NCBI GenBank assembly: GCA_023398575.1
Contig: JAEWSC010000069.1
Coordinates: 1-17,518 of the forward strand
Origin: Bacillota bacterium
GTDB lineage: Bacteria > Bacillota > Clostridia > Christensenellales > Aristaeellaceae
Direction: 5' to 3'
DNA: 17,518 bases
This document shows, in pieces, positions 1 to 7,001 of this stretch. The translations under genes were made by a program, and so were the position numbers. The notes below the pieces were generated by a model. The model was not told where the DNA came from. It made no database searches and saw only the letters and a program-made list of their open reading frames with translations. Each line of letters starts with the position of its first letter. Position 1 is the first letter of the stretch.

Positions 1-40
1 CAAGGGAGCTGCCGCCAAATTTCGCTACTTTGATCCCCAT
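1..40 (-). CDS. lysC: Aspartate kinase, N-terminal codons only (runs off the left edge)
   Basis: The minus strand opens with ATG at 40-38 and encodes MGIKVAKFGGSSL before the window ends. KFGGSS at the extreme N-terminus is the nucleotide-binding signature of aspartokinases, which phosphorylate aspartate in the first step of lysine, threonine and methionine synthesis. A GGAGG-type ribosome binding site lies just upstream and fixes the start. Only 13 residues are visible, so another amino-acid kinase fold enzyme is possible, but this exact N-terminal pattern is most typical of aspartokinase. The long leader upstream suggests control at the RNA level. Confidence 0.75.
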   Translation of the reverse strand, partial: MGIKVAKFGGSSL

Positions 41-341
41 TTCCTCACCCTCCACAAAGAAAGACGCGGCCCTTGCGCCATACAGGTTATTGTATCGAAG
101 GGGGCCTGTAAAGTCAATCACTGCTTACGAAAAAAACAAGGCATCCGCTGGCTTAAATGCCCAAGGCAAGCATGTCGGGCCATACGCCTCCATGTGCACG
201 CAACTGTACCAGCTTGCCCGTACAGATAGGTATTCTCCCATGGGCGATCTTGCCCGGGCAAACGACCGCAATAGCATAGCTTTTGCCATGAAGCGAGGGA
301 AAACCTCGACAAAGCAGCATTGCCACATTGCCAATTTGATG
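41..341 (-). promoter_or_regulatory. Long leader of the aspartate kinase gene, with possible attenuator
   Basis: About 300 bases lie between the upstream terminator and the aspartokinase start, and I see no convincing gene on either strand. Read on the minus strand, the leader can form a CTGTAC/GTACAG hairpin, a competing longer-range GGCAAGC/GCTTGCC pairing, and a short GGCAT/ATGCC stem (positions 161-157 with 144-140) followed by seven U residues (136-130). This is the arrangement expected of transcription attenuation. I could not match it to the lysine riboswitch or to a T-box. No promoter was clear enough to call. Confidence 0.35.
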
Positions 342-375
342 AAAAAAACCATCCCCCAATCTGCTGGGCGATGGT
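342..375 (-). terminator. Rho-independent terminator after the GNAT pair
   Basis: On the minus strand ACCATCGCCC (375-366) pairs with GGGGGATGGT (357-348), with one G-G mismatch and an 8-base loop. Seven T residues follow. It lies about 30 bases beyond the stop of the GNAT gene at 406 and separates it from the aspartokinase leader. Confidence 0.85.
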
Positions 376-405
376 TCATGGTATGCTTGCAGGCAAGCGG
401 TGGTG

Positions 406-927
406 TTATGCCGCAAGGCATAAGCCCAGCGCCACCACATCATAATACGCGCCTTCCCGCCACAGCTCCTGTTTAAACAGCCCTTCCTTGACAAAGCCGC
501 ATTTTTCATAGCATGCTATGGCCTGCTGGTTAAAGGCGAAGACCATCAGTTTCAACTTGTGCAGGTTCATTTCATCCCTGGCAAAGCGGATGAGCAGCTT
601 TAGCGCGTCGGCGCCGAAGCCGCGGCCGCGAAAATCCTTATCCCCGATCATTATCCCGATTTCCGCCACGCGGTTTTTCCAATCTACCTTGGTAAAGCCG
701 CACCGGCCGATCAATTGGCCCTCCAAGGTTTCCATCGCAAACTGGTATTCGCCCCTGGTGTAGCAGGTTTGCTGGTCTAAAAACCTTGCCTCATCTTCCC
801 TGGAGGATGGGTACAAAATGCCCGAGGACATGCCCCGCACAGTCAGATAATCGTTCATGTAGCCCCAGTGGGCTTCCACATCGCCCCGCTCGAATGCCCG
901 AAGGCGCACCAGCTCTCCCTGATACAT
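406..927 (-). CDS. GNAT family N-acetyltransferase (RimJ/RimL-like)
   Basis: This 173-residue protein is a single GNAT domain that would transfer an acetyl group from acetyl-CoA to an amine; the substrate cannot be told from sequence. The acetyl-CoA pyrophosphate loop RGRGFG is at residues 100-105, preceded by the EIGIMIG strand. The C-terminal NQQAIACYEKCGF segment (133-145) is typical of RimJ/RimL relatives that act on protein N-termini or small molecules. The start is ATG at 927 behind a GGGG-type site. It lies 46 bases after a second GNAT gene on the same strand, with no obvious terminator between them, so the two are probably co-transcribed duplicates. Confidence 0.88.
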   Translation of the reverse strand: MYQGELVRLRAFERGDVEAHWGYMNDYLTVRGMSSGILYPSSREDEARFLDQQTCYTRGEYQFAMETLEGQLIGRCGFTKVDWKNRVAEIGIMIGDKDFRGRGFGADALKLLIRFARDEMNLHKLKLMVFAFNQQAIACYEKCGFVKEGLFKQELWREGAYYDVVALGLCLAA

Positions 928-973
928 TACATCCCCGCCATTTTTTCATTATTCTGCCGGGGAAAGGCCATGT

Positions 974-1525
974 TTATTCCTTGCGGCGCGCTTCCCATTC
1001 CTCACGCAGCACACTCATCAAAATGACATCCATGTAAACGCCGTTTACATAGCGGGCGCGGCGCTTTACGCCCTCTTGTACAAAGCCTGCCTTCTGGTAA
1101 CAGGCGATGCCCCGTTCGTTTCCGGCATAAACATCCAACTGCACCCTGTGCAGGCCAAGCCGCAAGAACGCATGCTCCAGTAAAAGGGTCAGCGCCTGCT
1201 CGCCAATGCCCACACCCCGCTTTTCTGCCCGGCCGATTACAATACCCACGGTGGCGCAGCGGTCGATCCAATCAATATCCATCAAGTCCGCTTGGCCAAG
1301 ATACGCCTGGGTTTCCTTGTCAGCAATAACAAAGCATGCCTCCCGCCGGCTGCCTGATAAACGCATTTCCAAAAAGTCATCGCTGTTTTTTACCGTTTGA
1401 GGCCAGACGAACAGGTTGGAAAGATACTTTGTGGTGTCCATGTCATTGACCCATTCGGTAATATTGTTCAGATCATCCCTGCGGTATTCCCTGAGCATAA
1501 CACTTTTGCCATATACATGCGGCAT
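974..1525 (-). CDS. GNAT family N-acetyltransferase (RimJ/RimL-like), second copy
   Basis: This 183-residue protein is a complete GNAT domain. It has the TVGIVIG strand, a KRGVGIG acetyl-CoA loop at residues 102-108 and the NERGIACYQKAGF segment near the C-terminus. I chose the ATG at 1525 because an AGAAAGGGTG ribosome binding site sits just upstream; the open frame continues to 1603 without a better start. It resembles the downstream GNAT protein along its whole length, suggesting an old tandem duplication. Substrate unknown. A terminator upstream (1566-1599) isolates this pair from the DUF1292 operon. Confidence 0.88.
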   Translation of the reverse strand: MPHVYGKSVMLREYRRDDLNNITEWVNDMDTTKYLSNLFVWPQTVKNSDDFLEMRLSGSRREACFVIADKETQAYLGQADLMDIDWIDRCATVGIVIGRAEKRGVGIGEQALTLLLEHAFLRLGLHRVQLDVYAGNERGIACYQKAGFVQEGVKRRARYVNGVYMDVILMSVLREEWEARRKE

Positions 1526-1565
1526 CGTCTCACCCTTTCTGCCCTCTCTTGTTCGTTTCATAAAT

Positions 1566-1599
1566 GAAAACGGCGGGATGCACAAGCCGCATCCCGCCG
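1566..1599 (-). terminator. Rho-independent terminator of the ireB-ruvX-DUF1292 operon
   Basis: A perfect 10-bp stem (CGGCGGGATG with CATCCCGCCG, arms 1571-1580 and 1590-1599) with a 9-base loop is followed on the minus strand by TTTT (1570-1567). It begins 12 bases after the stop of the Cys/His-tailed DUF1292 gene. Confidence 0.88.
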
Positions 1600-1611
1600 G
1601 CAAAAGACCTC

Positions 1612-2064
1612 TTAATGTTTACCGCCGCAGCAACCACCCTCATGGTTGTGGCCGCCGCAGCAGCCGTCCTCATGATTGTGATCGTGTCCGTGGCCACCGC
1701 AGCATCCGCCCTCATGACCATGGTCATGGCCGCAACAGCAATCTTCCTCATCACCCAGGGAACCGCTCAGCTTCTCCTGCATGTACTTTTGGAACACTGC
1801 CTGAATGATATCCTCCTCCGTGACAACCTCAAAGGTCATCTCACCATCCGGGGAGTCGGAAAGCCGCGTGATCAGCAGCTGCTCCTCATCATTCTCGTCG
1901 TTTTCCATCTCCACCAGCACCACATATTCCTGCCCGGCATAGGGCAATATGGCGCCATAGCGGAAGCGGTACACCGTACCGTCGGGGCCGGTCAGTTCCA
2001 CCACGGCATCCGATAGCTCCTGCGCATCCAGCTCCTCGTGAGGCGCATTGGGATTATTCGTCAT
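1612..2064 (-). CDS. DUF1292 protein with Cys/His-rich metal-binding tail
   Basis: This 150-residue protein has two parts. Residues about 20-97 form a DUF1292 (YrzB-like) domain: VVELTGPDGTVYRF, then a QEYVVLVEME strand, an acidic stretch and a terminal amphipathic helix. Residues 109-150 are a tail of repeated CCGGH/HEGG units with 9 cysteines and 10 histidines, like the metal-storage tails of SlyD or HypB; binding of zinc or nickel is inferred. The start ATG at 2064 overlaps the end of the upstream RuvX-DUF1292 gene by 11 bases (ATGACGAATAA) and follows AGGAAGAAG, so translation is probably coupled. DUF1292 function is not established. Confidence 0.85.
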   Translation of the reverse strand: MTNNPNAPHEELDAQELSDAVVELTGPDGTVYRFRYGAILPYAGQEYVVLVEMENDENDEEQLLITRLSDSPDGEMTFEVVTEEDIIQAVFQKYMQEKLSGSLGDEEDCCCGHDHGHEGGCCGGHGHDHNHEDGCCGGHNHEGGCCGGKH

Positions 2065-2818
2065 CTTCTTCCTCATCCTCGCCGTCTTCGGGAATGGCGT
2101 CATCCTCTTCCTCAACGGCAGCCACAAATTTATCAAATACTGCCTGCAGCACATTGTCATCTTCAATGGTTACATAGCAATCTTCGCCCTTGTCATCCTT
2201 CTCCATTTTGAGAATGACGACTTCGCCCTCTTCATTCTCTTCGTCTTCCTGGGCGGCCATCAGAACGATATAATAGTCCCCTTCATGTTCTACGGTCATC
2301 AGGTGCTCAAACTCAACGGCTTTGCCCTGCTCATCCACCAATTCAATGATATTGCCTTCGCCATCCATGGTTATGTCCTCGCTTTTTTGATTTCTATCGA
2401 CAGGCATTGCGCCGCTGTCGAACCATTGTTGCAGGATCACCGCCGCAGCCACCTTATCCACCGTCATACGGCGGTCTTCCCTTCGCATGCCGCCGTCCAC
2501 CAGCGCCCGCTCTGCCGTCACCGTCGTAAGCCGCTCGTCCTGAAAGAACACATTCAAGCCGGCCTTTTCAAGCTCTGCCGCAAAGGCGCGAACTTTTTGC
2601 GCCTGTCCGCCCTCGCTGCCGTCCATATTCCTAGGCAGGCCGCACAGCACATGATGGGTATCATACTCCTGGCATACGGATAGGATATGACGCACATCAG
2701 GGCCATAACCCACCCTGCGGTACACAGATACGGGCTGGGCAATAAGCCTTCCGGGGTCGCTCACCGCAATGCCAATCCGAACGTCCCCGATATCCAGCGC
2801 CAGCACCCGTTCGTCCAT
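2054..2818 (-). CDS. ruvX: RuvX (YqgF) Holliday-junction resolvase-like domain fused to DUF1292
   Basis: This single 254-residue frame joins two proteins normally encoded by adjacent genes. Residues 1 to about 138 are YqgF/RuvX, a RNase H-fold protein implicated in pre-16S rRNA maturation: LALDIGDVRIGIAVSDP, GLPRNMDGS, the DERLTT motif and the late VDKVAAAVILQQW motif, supplying the expected Asp/Glu/Asp active-site residues. Residues from about 155 form a DUF1292 domain (NIIELVDEQGKAVEFEHL onward), ending in a run of acidic residues. Start ATG 2818 follows GGAGG by 5 bases; a TTG at 2842 is less likely. The frame is open throughout, with an internal ATG at 2368 behind GAGGA. Confidence 0.85.
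   Translation of the reverse strand: MDERVLALDIGDVRIGIAVSDPGRLIAQPVSVYRRVGYGPDVRHILSVCQEYDTHHVLCGLPRNMDGSEGGQAQKVRAFAAELEKAGLNVFFQDERLTTVTAERALVDGGMRREDRRMTVDKVAAAVILQQWFDSGAMPVDRNQKSEDITMDGEGNIIELVDEQGKAVEFEHLMTVEHEGDYYIVLMAAQEDEENEEGEVVILKMEKDDKGEDCYVTIEDDNVLQAVFDKFVAAVEEEDDAIPEDGEDEEEDDE
2366..2380 (-). promoter_or_regulatory. Internal ribosome binding site and start for a separate DUF1292 product
   Basis: Inside the fusion gene, exactly at the domain boundary, the minus strand reads GAGGA (2380-2376), seven bases, then ATG (2368-2366). Initiation here would release an approximately 104-residue free DUF1292 protein. It may be the remnant of the original start of a separate gene before the intervening stop codon was lost. 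Confidence 0.45.
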
Positions 2819-2860
2819 TTCATCCTCCGCCCTATAAAACAATCATCATCCTGCCTGAGG

Positions 2861-3121
2861 TTAAATAGACTGCCCGGAAAGATAATACCGGACGATCTCT
2901 TCCAGCAGCTCATCCCGCTCCACACGGCAAATCATGCTGCGTGCCTGGTTGTGGCTTGTGATATAGGTTGGATCACCGGAGATAAGGTAACCTACGATCT
3001 GGGTGATGGGATCGTAGCCCTTTGCCTGCAGCGCGCGGTACACATACCTGAATATATCATTGGCCTGATTTCCGCTTTCTGTCAGCGGGGGCAGTTTCGT
3101 CGTATCAAATGCGTCGGGCAT
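2861..3121 (-). CDS. ireB: IreB family regulatory phosphoprotein (UPF0297/DUF965)
   Basis: This 86-residue protein matches IreB/YrzL along its full length: KGYDPITQIVGYLISGDPTY and the C-terminal ERDELLEEIVRYYL are hallmark segments. In Enterococcus, IreB is phosphorylated near its N-terminus by the PASTA kinase IreK and influences cephalosporin tolerance; Thr7-Thr8 in FDTTKL are plausible equivalents here. ATG 3121 follows AAAGGAGGG. A near-consensus promoter lies 31-59 bases upstream. The order ireB-ruvX-DUF1292 is the usual Bacillota order (yrzL-yrrK-yrzB), although the alaS gene that usually precedes it is absent. Confidence 0.93.
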   Translation of the reverse strand: MPDAFDTTKLPPLTESGNQANDIFRYVYRALQAKGYDPITQIVGYLISGDPTYITSHNQARSMICRVERDELLEEIVRYYLSGQSI

Positions 3122-3151
3122 GGGTTTCCCTCCTTTCCCGGACCTGAATCC

Positions 3152-3180
3152 ATTATACACCAGCAGCGGTGCTTTTTCAA
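3152..3180 (-). promoter_or_regulatory. Sigma-A promoter of the ireB-ruvX-DUF1292 operon
   Basis: The minus strand carries TTGAAA (3180-3175), a 17-base spacer and a perfect TATAAT (3157-3152), about 30 bases ahead of the ireB start. Confidence 0.82.
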
Positions 3181-3226
3181 CGAGGCTTTGCCAATTTCTA
3201 CATACTTTCGCCCCAAAGCCACACAT

Positions 3227-4282
3227 TTACACCTGCGTGTTATCGCGTCTTAGCATGCGTAAACCGCCTCGCAGGGAAACCACCACCGGCACCGCCAATA
3301 ACATGCCGGCTACGCCGCCCAGCAGGCCGCCTGCAGAAATCGTTAAAAGAACCGCCACGGGATGCAGCCGTGTCGCGCCGGACATAAGGTAAGGAGAGAT
3401 CATTCCTCCTTCCAACTGCTGCACCAGAATCACCACTGCCATTGCCCAAGCGACACGACTTAAGCCCAGCGGCAGGGTAAAGAGAAACACCGGCACCGCA
3501 CCTAAAATAGGGCCAACATACGGCACCATTTCCAATATCCCCATTAACAAGCCCAGCAAAAGCCAGGCGGGTACGCCCACAATCAACAGCCCCAGAGATG
3601 TCAGCGTGGCAATGGCACCGGATATCATTAATTGCCCACGCCAGAACCCGCTGATCTCTCTGCGCATCTCCCTGAAGATAGACACCGCCTTGCGCCTATA
3701 CACGAGCGGCACCCACAGCGACATGCGCTGCGCCAGTTCCTCCCTATCCCGAAGGAAATAAAACGCAATCACCGGCGCCAGAAACAGCTTGGATAAGCTG
3801 CCTGCCCAGCTGCCGGCCTTACCCATGAGCGTGGGCAAAACAGTGCCCGCCACCTCTTGTACCTTATCCATCATCATCTTCTGTGTGCCTTCATCCATGG
3901 GCACCCCCTGGCGGGCCAGCCACTGCTGTGCAGACTCCAGTTTCATACGCAGCTGATTCAAGATGTCAGGCAGCATGGCTGCCAGCTGTCCTAACTGCCG
4001 CCAGAGAAGCGGAACAAAAACAAGCACAAACGCTACTGCGATTCCGCTGATCACAATCATGGATAGTGATGCAGCAATGGATCTCGGCAGTTTTTTTTCC
4101 ACCCTGCGGCAAATGGGCAGCGCAGCCGCCATGACCAGCAGCCCCAGGAATATCTGAATAACAAGTGCCCAAAGCACTTGCCAGAGAATGAGCACAGATA
4201 ATAAAAGCGCGATGGCCAGCCCTTTTATAAGCTGCTTGTTCGCGCCGGCGGTTTTGCGTTTTTCTCCCTCATAGGTTGTCAT
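3227..4282 (-). CDS. AI-2E family transporter (PerM/YrrI-like permease)
   Basis: This 351-residue integral membrane protein has several hydrophobic segments from residue 20 onward, with a long amphipathic middle region (about 100-150). Family signatures are GPILGAVP in the third quarter and the C-terminal QQLEGGMISPYLMSG stretch leading into LHPVAVLL and GVAGMLLAVP. The family is named for an AI-2 exporter in E. coli, but members include ion/proton antiporters, so the substrate is open. ATG 4282 follows GGGAGAGGATTC. It lies between the PRC-barrel gene and ireB, as yrrI does in Bacillus. I see no clear terminator between it and ireB, although ireB has its own promoter. Confidence 0.9.
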   Translation of the reverse strand: MTTYEGEKRKTAGANKQLIKGLAIALLLSVLILWQVLWALVIQIFLGLLVMAAALPICRRVEKKLPRSIAASLSMIVISGIAVAFVLVFVPLLWRQLGQLAAMLPDILNQLRMKLESAQQWLARQGVPMDEGTQKMMMDKVQEVAGTVLPTLMGKAGSWAGSLSKLFLAPVIAFYFLRDREELAQRMSLWVPLVYRRKAVSIFREMRREISGFWRGQLMISGAIATLTSLGLLIVGVPAWLLLGLLMGILEMVPYVGPILGAVPVFLFTLPLGLSRVAWAMAVVILVQQLEGGMISPYLMSGATRLHPVAVLLTISAGGLLGGVAGMLLAVPVVVSLRGGLRMLRRDNTQV

Positions 4283-4335
4283 GAATCCTCTCCCCCAGCA
4301 AGGGATGTCCCAAGCAATTATTTTGGTGTATGACA

Positions 4336-4365
4336 GGAACGGGGAAACCGAGGCATCCCCGTTCC
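4336..4365 (-). other. Strong inverted repeat ahead of the AI-2E gene
   Basis: A perfect 9-bp repeat, GGAACGGGG (4336-4344) with CCCCGTTCC (4357-4365), with a 12-base loop sits in the 156-base gap between the small membrane peptide gene and the AI-2E permease. No T-run follows on either strand, so it is more likely an RNA-processing or attenuation hairpin than a terminator. Confidence 0.5.
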
Positions 4366-4439
4366 GACTGCCGCGTATTTATCGTTCGTAATGAAAGCAG
4401 TCTATCCCAGATTTCCATTGCCTGATCAGCGTATATCTG

Positions 4440-4583
4440 TCACCAATTTCTGGCGGCACGGCGAAGGTTTTCCGCTTCGCGCAAAACCGCTTTACGCCAT
4501 TTGTTGCCGTTAGGCATCATCATCAATCCGGCGCCAATAGCAAAACCCAACGCCCCAGTTGCGGCCATTTTCCCTAACCTCAT
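4440..4583 (-). CDS. Small membrane peptide, 47 residues (YrzQ/DUF3918-like position)
   Basis: The minus-strand frame from ATG 4583 to TGA 4440 encodes a 47-residue peptide. It starts MRLGKMAATGALGFAIGAG, a single glycine/alanine-rich membrane segment, and continues with a basic helix (RKAVLREAENLRRAARNW). The start overlaps the stop of the PRC-barrel gene in an ATGA, a strong sign of coupled translation and so of a real gene. Bacillus has a similar small protein (YrzQ) between yrrD and yrrI; that match rests on position and character, not on a clear sequence alignment. Function unknown. Confidence 0.7.
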   Translation of the reverse strand: MRLGKMAATGALGFAIGAGLMMMPNGNKWRKAVLREAENLRRAARNW

Positions 4584-5101
4584 CTTTTCCCTTCATCTCC
4601 CTTCCTTTTATCCGCTTTCCCATTCACCCTGTCCATGGCCGGCACCAGCACAAACGGCTGTGCTTTTTCTTTTTTGCGTGCAGTACTGGTACCTTCCTGC
4701 TGCTTGCGCAGCACGAAGTCTTTGGCCAGCCACCGGCCATGAAGCAGATCGTCCAATGGTCCATTGGAGATTTCCAGCGCCTCCACCTCCAACGTCTCCG
4801 GGTTGATCAGCGCATCCGTTACTGTTCCCAAGCGAAGGCCTGTGGTATCCTGCACGCGCCCAAGATGGAATTCCGCTTCCTTCGGCGGCTTTTTCAAATC
4901 GCCAGAAATTAGCACAGAAACTCCACCGATTGTCTGAATATTCTCGCGATCAACCCACTTGGCTCCACCAATTCCTTCACGGACAATAATTCCGTGTAGT
5001 TTTCTCCCACTTTCCTCAAGCACTGCTTGCTCTAGCAGCCCTACCGTTTTTCCGCCGCGGATTACAGGCAGTCCGATCAGGCCCTGGATACCAGCCACCA
5101 T
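4580..5101 (-). CDS. PRC-barrel domain protein (YrrD-like)
   Basis: This 173-residue soluble protein contains two PRC-barrel repeats: residues about 5-70 (LIGLPVIRGGKTVGLLEQAV) and 78-140 (HLGRVQDTTGLRLGTVTDAL). A lysine/arginine-rich tail (about 150-173) is probably disordered. PRC-barrels are small beta-barrels found in photosynthetic reaction centre H subunit and RimM; YrrD proteins have no settled role. I chose ATG 5101 because AAAGGAG sits 4 bases upstream, although the frame is open to 5320. It is the first gene of a likely operon with the 47-residue peptide and the AI-2E permease. Confidence 0.85.
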   Translation of the reverse strand: MVAGIQGLIGLPVIRGGKTVGLLEQAVLEESGRKLHGIIVREGIGGAKWVDRENIQTIGGVSVLISGDLKKPPKEAEFHLGRVQDTTGLRLGTVTDALINPETLEVEALEISNGPLDDLLHGRWLAKDFVLRKQQEGTSTARKKEKAQPFVLVPAMDRVNGKADKRKGDEGKR

Positions 5102-5321
5102 TTTGCTCCTTTCAGCCGTTCCTATTGAAAGCGGACGGTTCATGCGTATTTTTCCCTGCCACGCTTCTGACATGCGCATTATTGCCACTGCAAAAAAATG
5201 CCTGTAAAGAAAATTGAATGACGATCTCCCCAAGACATCCCTTGCTTGGCAGAAGTTGGTTATACGTGACTGCTGCAATACCATTTTGCCCACAAGCAAT
5301 TTGACAACCACCTTCAACATC

Positions 5322-5350
5322 TTGCGAAATTTGTAAAATTATGATATAAG
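5322..5350 (+). promoter_or_regulatory. Probable sigma-A promoter of the hemerythrin diguanylate cyclase
   Basis: TTGCGA (5322-5327), a 17-base spacer and TATAAG (5345-5350) lie in an A+T-rich stretch about 95 bases before the start. The rest of the 5102-5436 gap must also hold the divergent promoter for the PRC-barrel gene, for which I see only weak candidates. No c-di-GMP riboswitch signature is visible in the gap. Confidence 0.55.
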
Positions 5351-5445
5351 ATAAAAACAAGCCCACTTCCTTTAAGCGATCATGTCTGATTCTCTTTAGC
5401 GAAGCCTATCCCGCACAATGGGAGCAATGGTAAGGAATGATTTTC

Positions 5446-6945
5446 ATGGATAGCATACCGCAGGAATCTTTGGAACACTATAAAGCCCTCTATGAAAAGT
5501 ATCAGCTGCTTGCCGAAAATACGGTGGAGTGCATCTGGTTGATGGATTTTACCAATAAGCGGTTCAGATATATCAGTCCGTCTATTTTTCAACTGCGGGG
5601 TTATACGCCCGAAGAGGCTATGAAGGAGTCGCTGGAAGAATCATTAACGCCAGAATCGCTGGCAAAGATGAATAAGATTGCCAAGCAGGTGTTTGATGCT
5701 GCAGCAGCGGGCGAATATAGCCCAGACGGCATCTCATCCGTACATGAGTACCAGCTGTATTGCAAGGATGGATCGATCAAGGATGTAGAAATATCCACCC
5801 GGATCATGTTGAATGAAAAAGAAAACACCATTGACGTTTTAGGCGTATCCAGAGACATCAGCCAGCGCAAAAGACTGGAAGCGGCGCTCAATCAGGAAAT
5901 AGAAGAAAAAAACCGCCTGATCGAAAAGCTAAGCGCGAATGAAGGGGAACTGCTCCGTCTTGCCAATGAACTGAAATCTAAAAACACCTTGTTAAACTCT
6001 CTGATTAAAACAGACAATATGACAGGGGCTCACAGTCGTTATTATTTTGAACAACGGGTTCATAACGAAATGCAGCGGGCAAAAAACTACAGCCTGCCCC
6101 TTTCCATTATCTTTTTTGATCTGGACCATTTTAAAACCATCAACGACAGCTTTGGCCATGATGTCGGGGACGAAGTGTTGATTAGCGTCGCCTCCATAGC
6201 AGAAAAATTTATCCGCATGTCGGATTTGTTTGCCCGCTGGGGCGGAGAGGAATTCATGATTCTTTTGCCCAGAACAGACCTGAGTGAAGCAACCAGGCTG
6301 GCAGAAGAACTGCGCATCCTCCTATCCCAAACTCCCTATTCCATTGCGGTCAGCGTTACAGCCAGCTTTGGCATTGCACAATGGGAAGCCGGTGAAACCT
6401 TTGAACACTGGTTCAAGCGGGTGGATTATGCGCTGTACCGTTCCAAGAGCAACGGCCGCAACCGTGTCACCGCCTACCGGACGACAGAAAGCCTGCCCGC
6501 TGCTGTCGTGCGGCTGGAATGGCGCGGCAAATGGGAAAGCGGAAACAAGCTGATTGACGGCCAGCATAGGGAGCTGTTACACTTGTCTGACAGGCTGCTG
6601 GATCTATCTCTATCCTGCAACGGACGCGATTCAGTCTTACAGGCCCTTGAAGCGCTGCTTACACACGTGGTGCTTCACTTTACAGACGAAGAGCAGCTGC
6701 AGCGGGATGTGGGATATCCGGAATATGCCGAGCACGCCCAAATACACCAGGTGATTACCGAAAAAGCACTGGTGCTAAAGAAGCAATTCCTAAAAGGCGA
6801 AATCAAAGCAACCGCTTTTTTCTCCTTCCTGGTGGACGAGGTGATTATGGGTCACCTGCTAGCGGAAGATACGAAATTCTTCCCCTATACCAGGGATAAA
6901 ACACTGCATCCCTTTGATACGGATGACTGGGAAAAGTTAATGTAG
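5446..6945 (+). CDS. Diguanylate cyclase with PAS sensor and C-terminal hemerythrin domain
   Basis: This 499-residue soluble protein probably makes c-di-GMP in response to oxygen or redox state. An N-terminal PAS domain (about 20-140, ending GVSRDISQRKRLEAAL) leads through a coiled coil (145-185) to a GGDEF domain (about 188-345). The active-site motif is GGEEF (266-270), with an RMSD inhibitory I-site five residues before it (257-260), so activity and product inhibition are both expected. The C-terminal bacteriohemerythrin domain (about 355-480) keeps all seven di-iron ligands with canonical spacing: H374, H411, E415, H430, H434, H470, D475. ATG 5446 follows AAGGA by 9 bases; ATG 5437 is an alternative. 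It is monocistronic. Confidence 0.93.
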   Translation: MDSIPQESLEHYKALYEKYQLLAENTVECIWLMDFTNKRFRYISPSIFQLRGYTPEEAMKESLEESLTPESLAKMNKIAKQVFDAAAAGEYSPDGISSVHEYQLYCKDGSIKDVEISTRIMLNEKENTIDVLGVSRDISQRKRLEAALNQEIEEKNRLIEKLSANEGELLRLANELKSKNTLLNSLIKTDNMTGAHSRYYFEQRVHNEMQRAKNYSLPLSIIFFDLDHFKTINDSFGHDVGDEVLISVASIAEKFIRMSDLFARWGGEEFMILLPRTDLSEATRLAEELRILLSQTPYSIAVSVTASFGIAQWEAGETFEHWFKRVDYALYRSKSNGRNRVTAYRTTESLPAAVVRLEWRGKWESGNKLIDGQHRELLHLSDRLLDLSLSCNGRDSVLQALEALLTHVVLHFTDEEQLQRDVGYPEYAEHAQIHQVITEKALVLKKQFLKGEIKATAFFSFLVDEVIMGHLLAEDTKFFPYTRDKTLHPFDTDDWEKLM

Positions 6946-6955
6946 ACACTGAAAA

Positions 6956-6998
6956 ATGAAATGAGAGCCCGCCTTTTGCAAGCGTGCTCTCATTTCAT
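6956..6998. terminator. Bidirectional terminator between convergent genes
   Basis: A perfect 13-bp stem, ATGAAATGAGAGC (6956-6968) with GCTCTCATTTCAT (6986-6998), has a 17-base loop. On the minus strand it is followed at once by TTTTC for the rluD operon; on the plus strand a weaker T-run follows at 7005-7009. It lies between two converging stop codons. Confidence 0.85.
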
Positions 6999-7001
6999 AT
7001 A

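Noticed and set aside
30..476. Plus-strand open frame of 148 residues at the left end
   Set aside because: It runs antisense through the aspartokinase start, its leader, a terminator and the end of a GNAT gene, has no ribosome binding site and has no recognisable domain.
1625..1740. Short tandem DNA repeats as a possible CRISPR or satellite
   Set aside because: The repeats are irregular, in frame and encode the Cys/His-rich protein tail; there are no spacers.
1564..2016. Plus-strand open frame with alanine- and valine-rich stretches
   Set aside because: It is antisense to the Cys/His-rich tail and crosses the operon terminator.
2048..2683. Plus-strand open frame of 211 residues
   Set aside because: It is antisense to the RuvX-DUF1292 gene; its hydrophobic look comes from the complement of acidic codons, and the opposite strand has clear domain matches.
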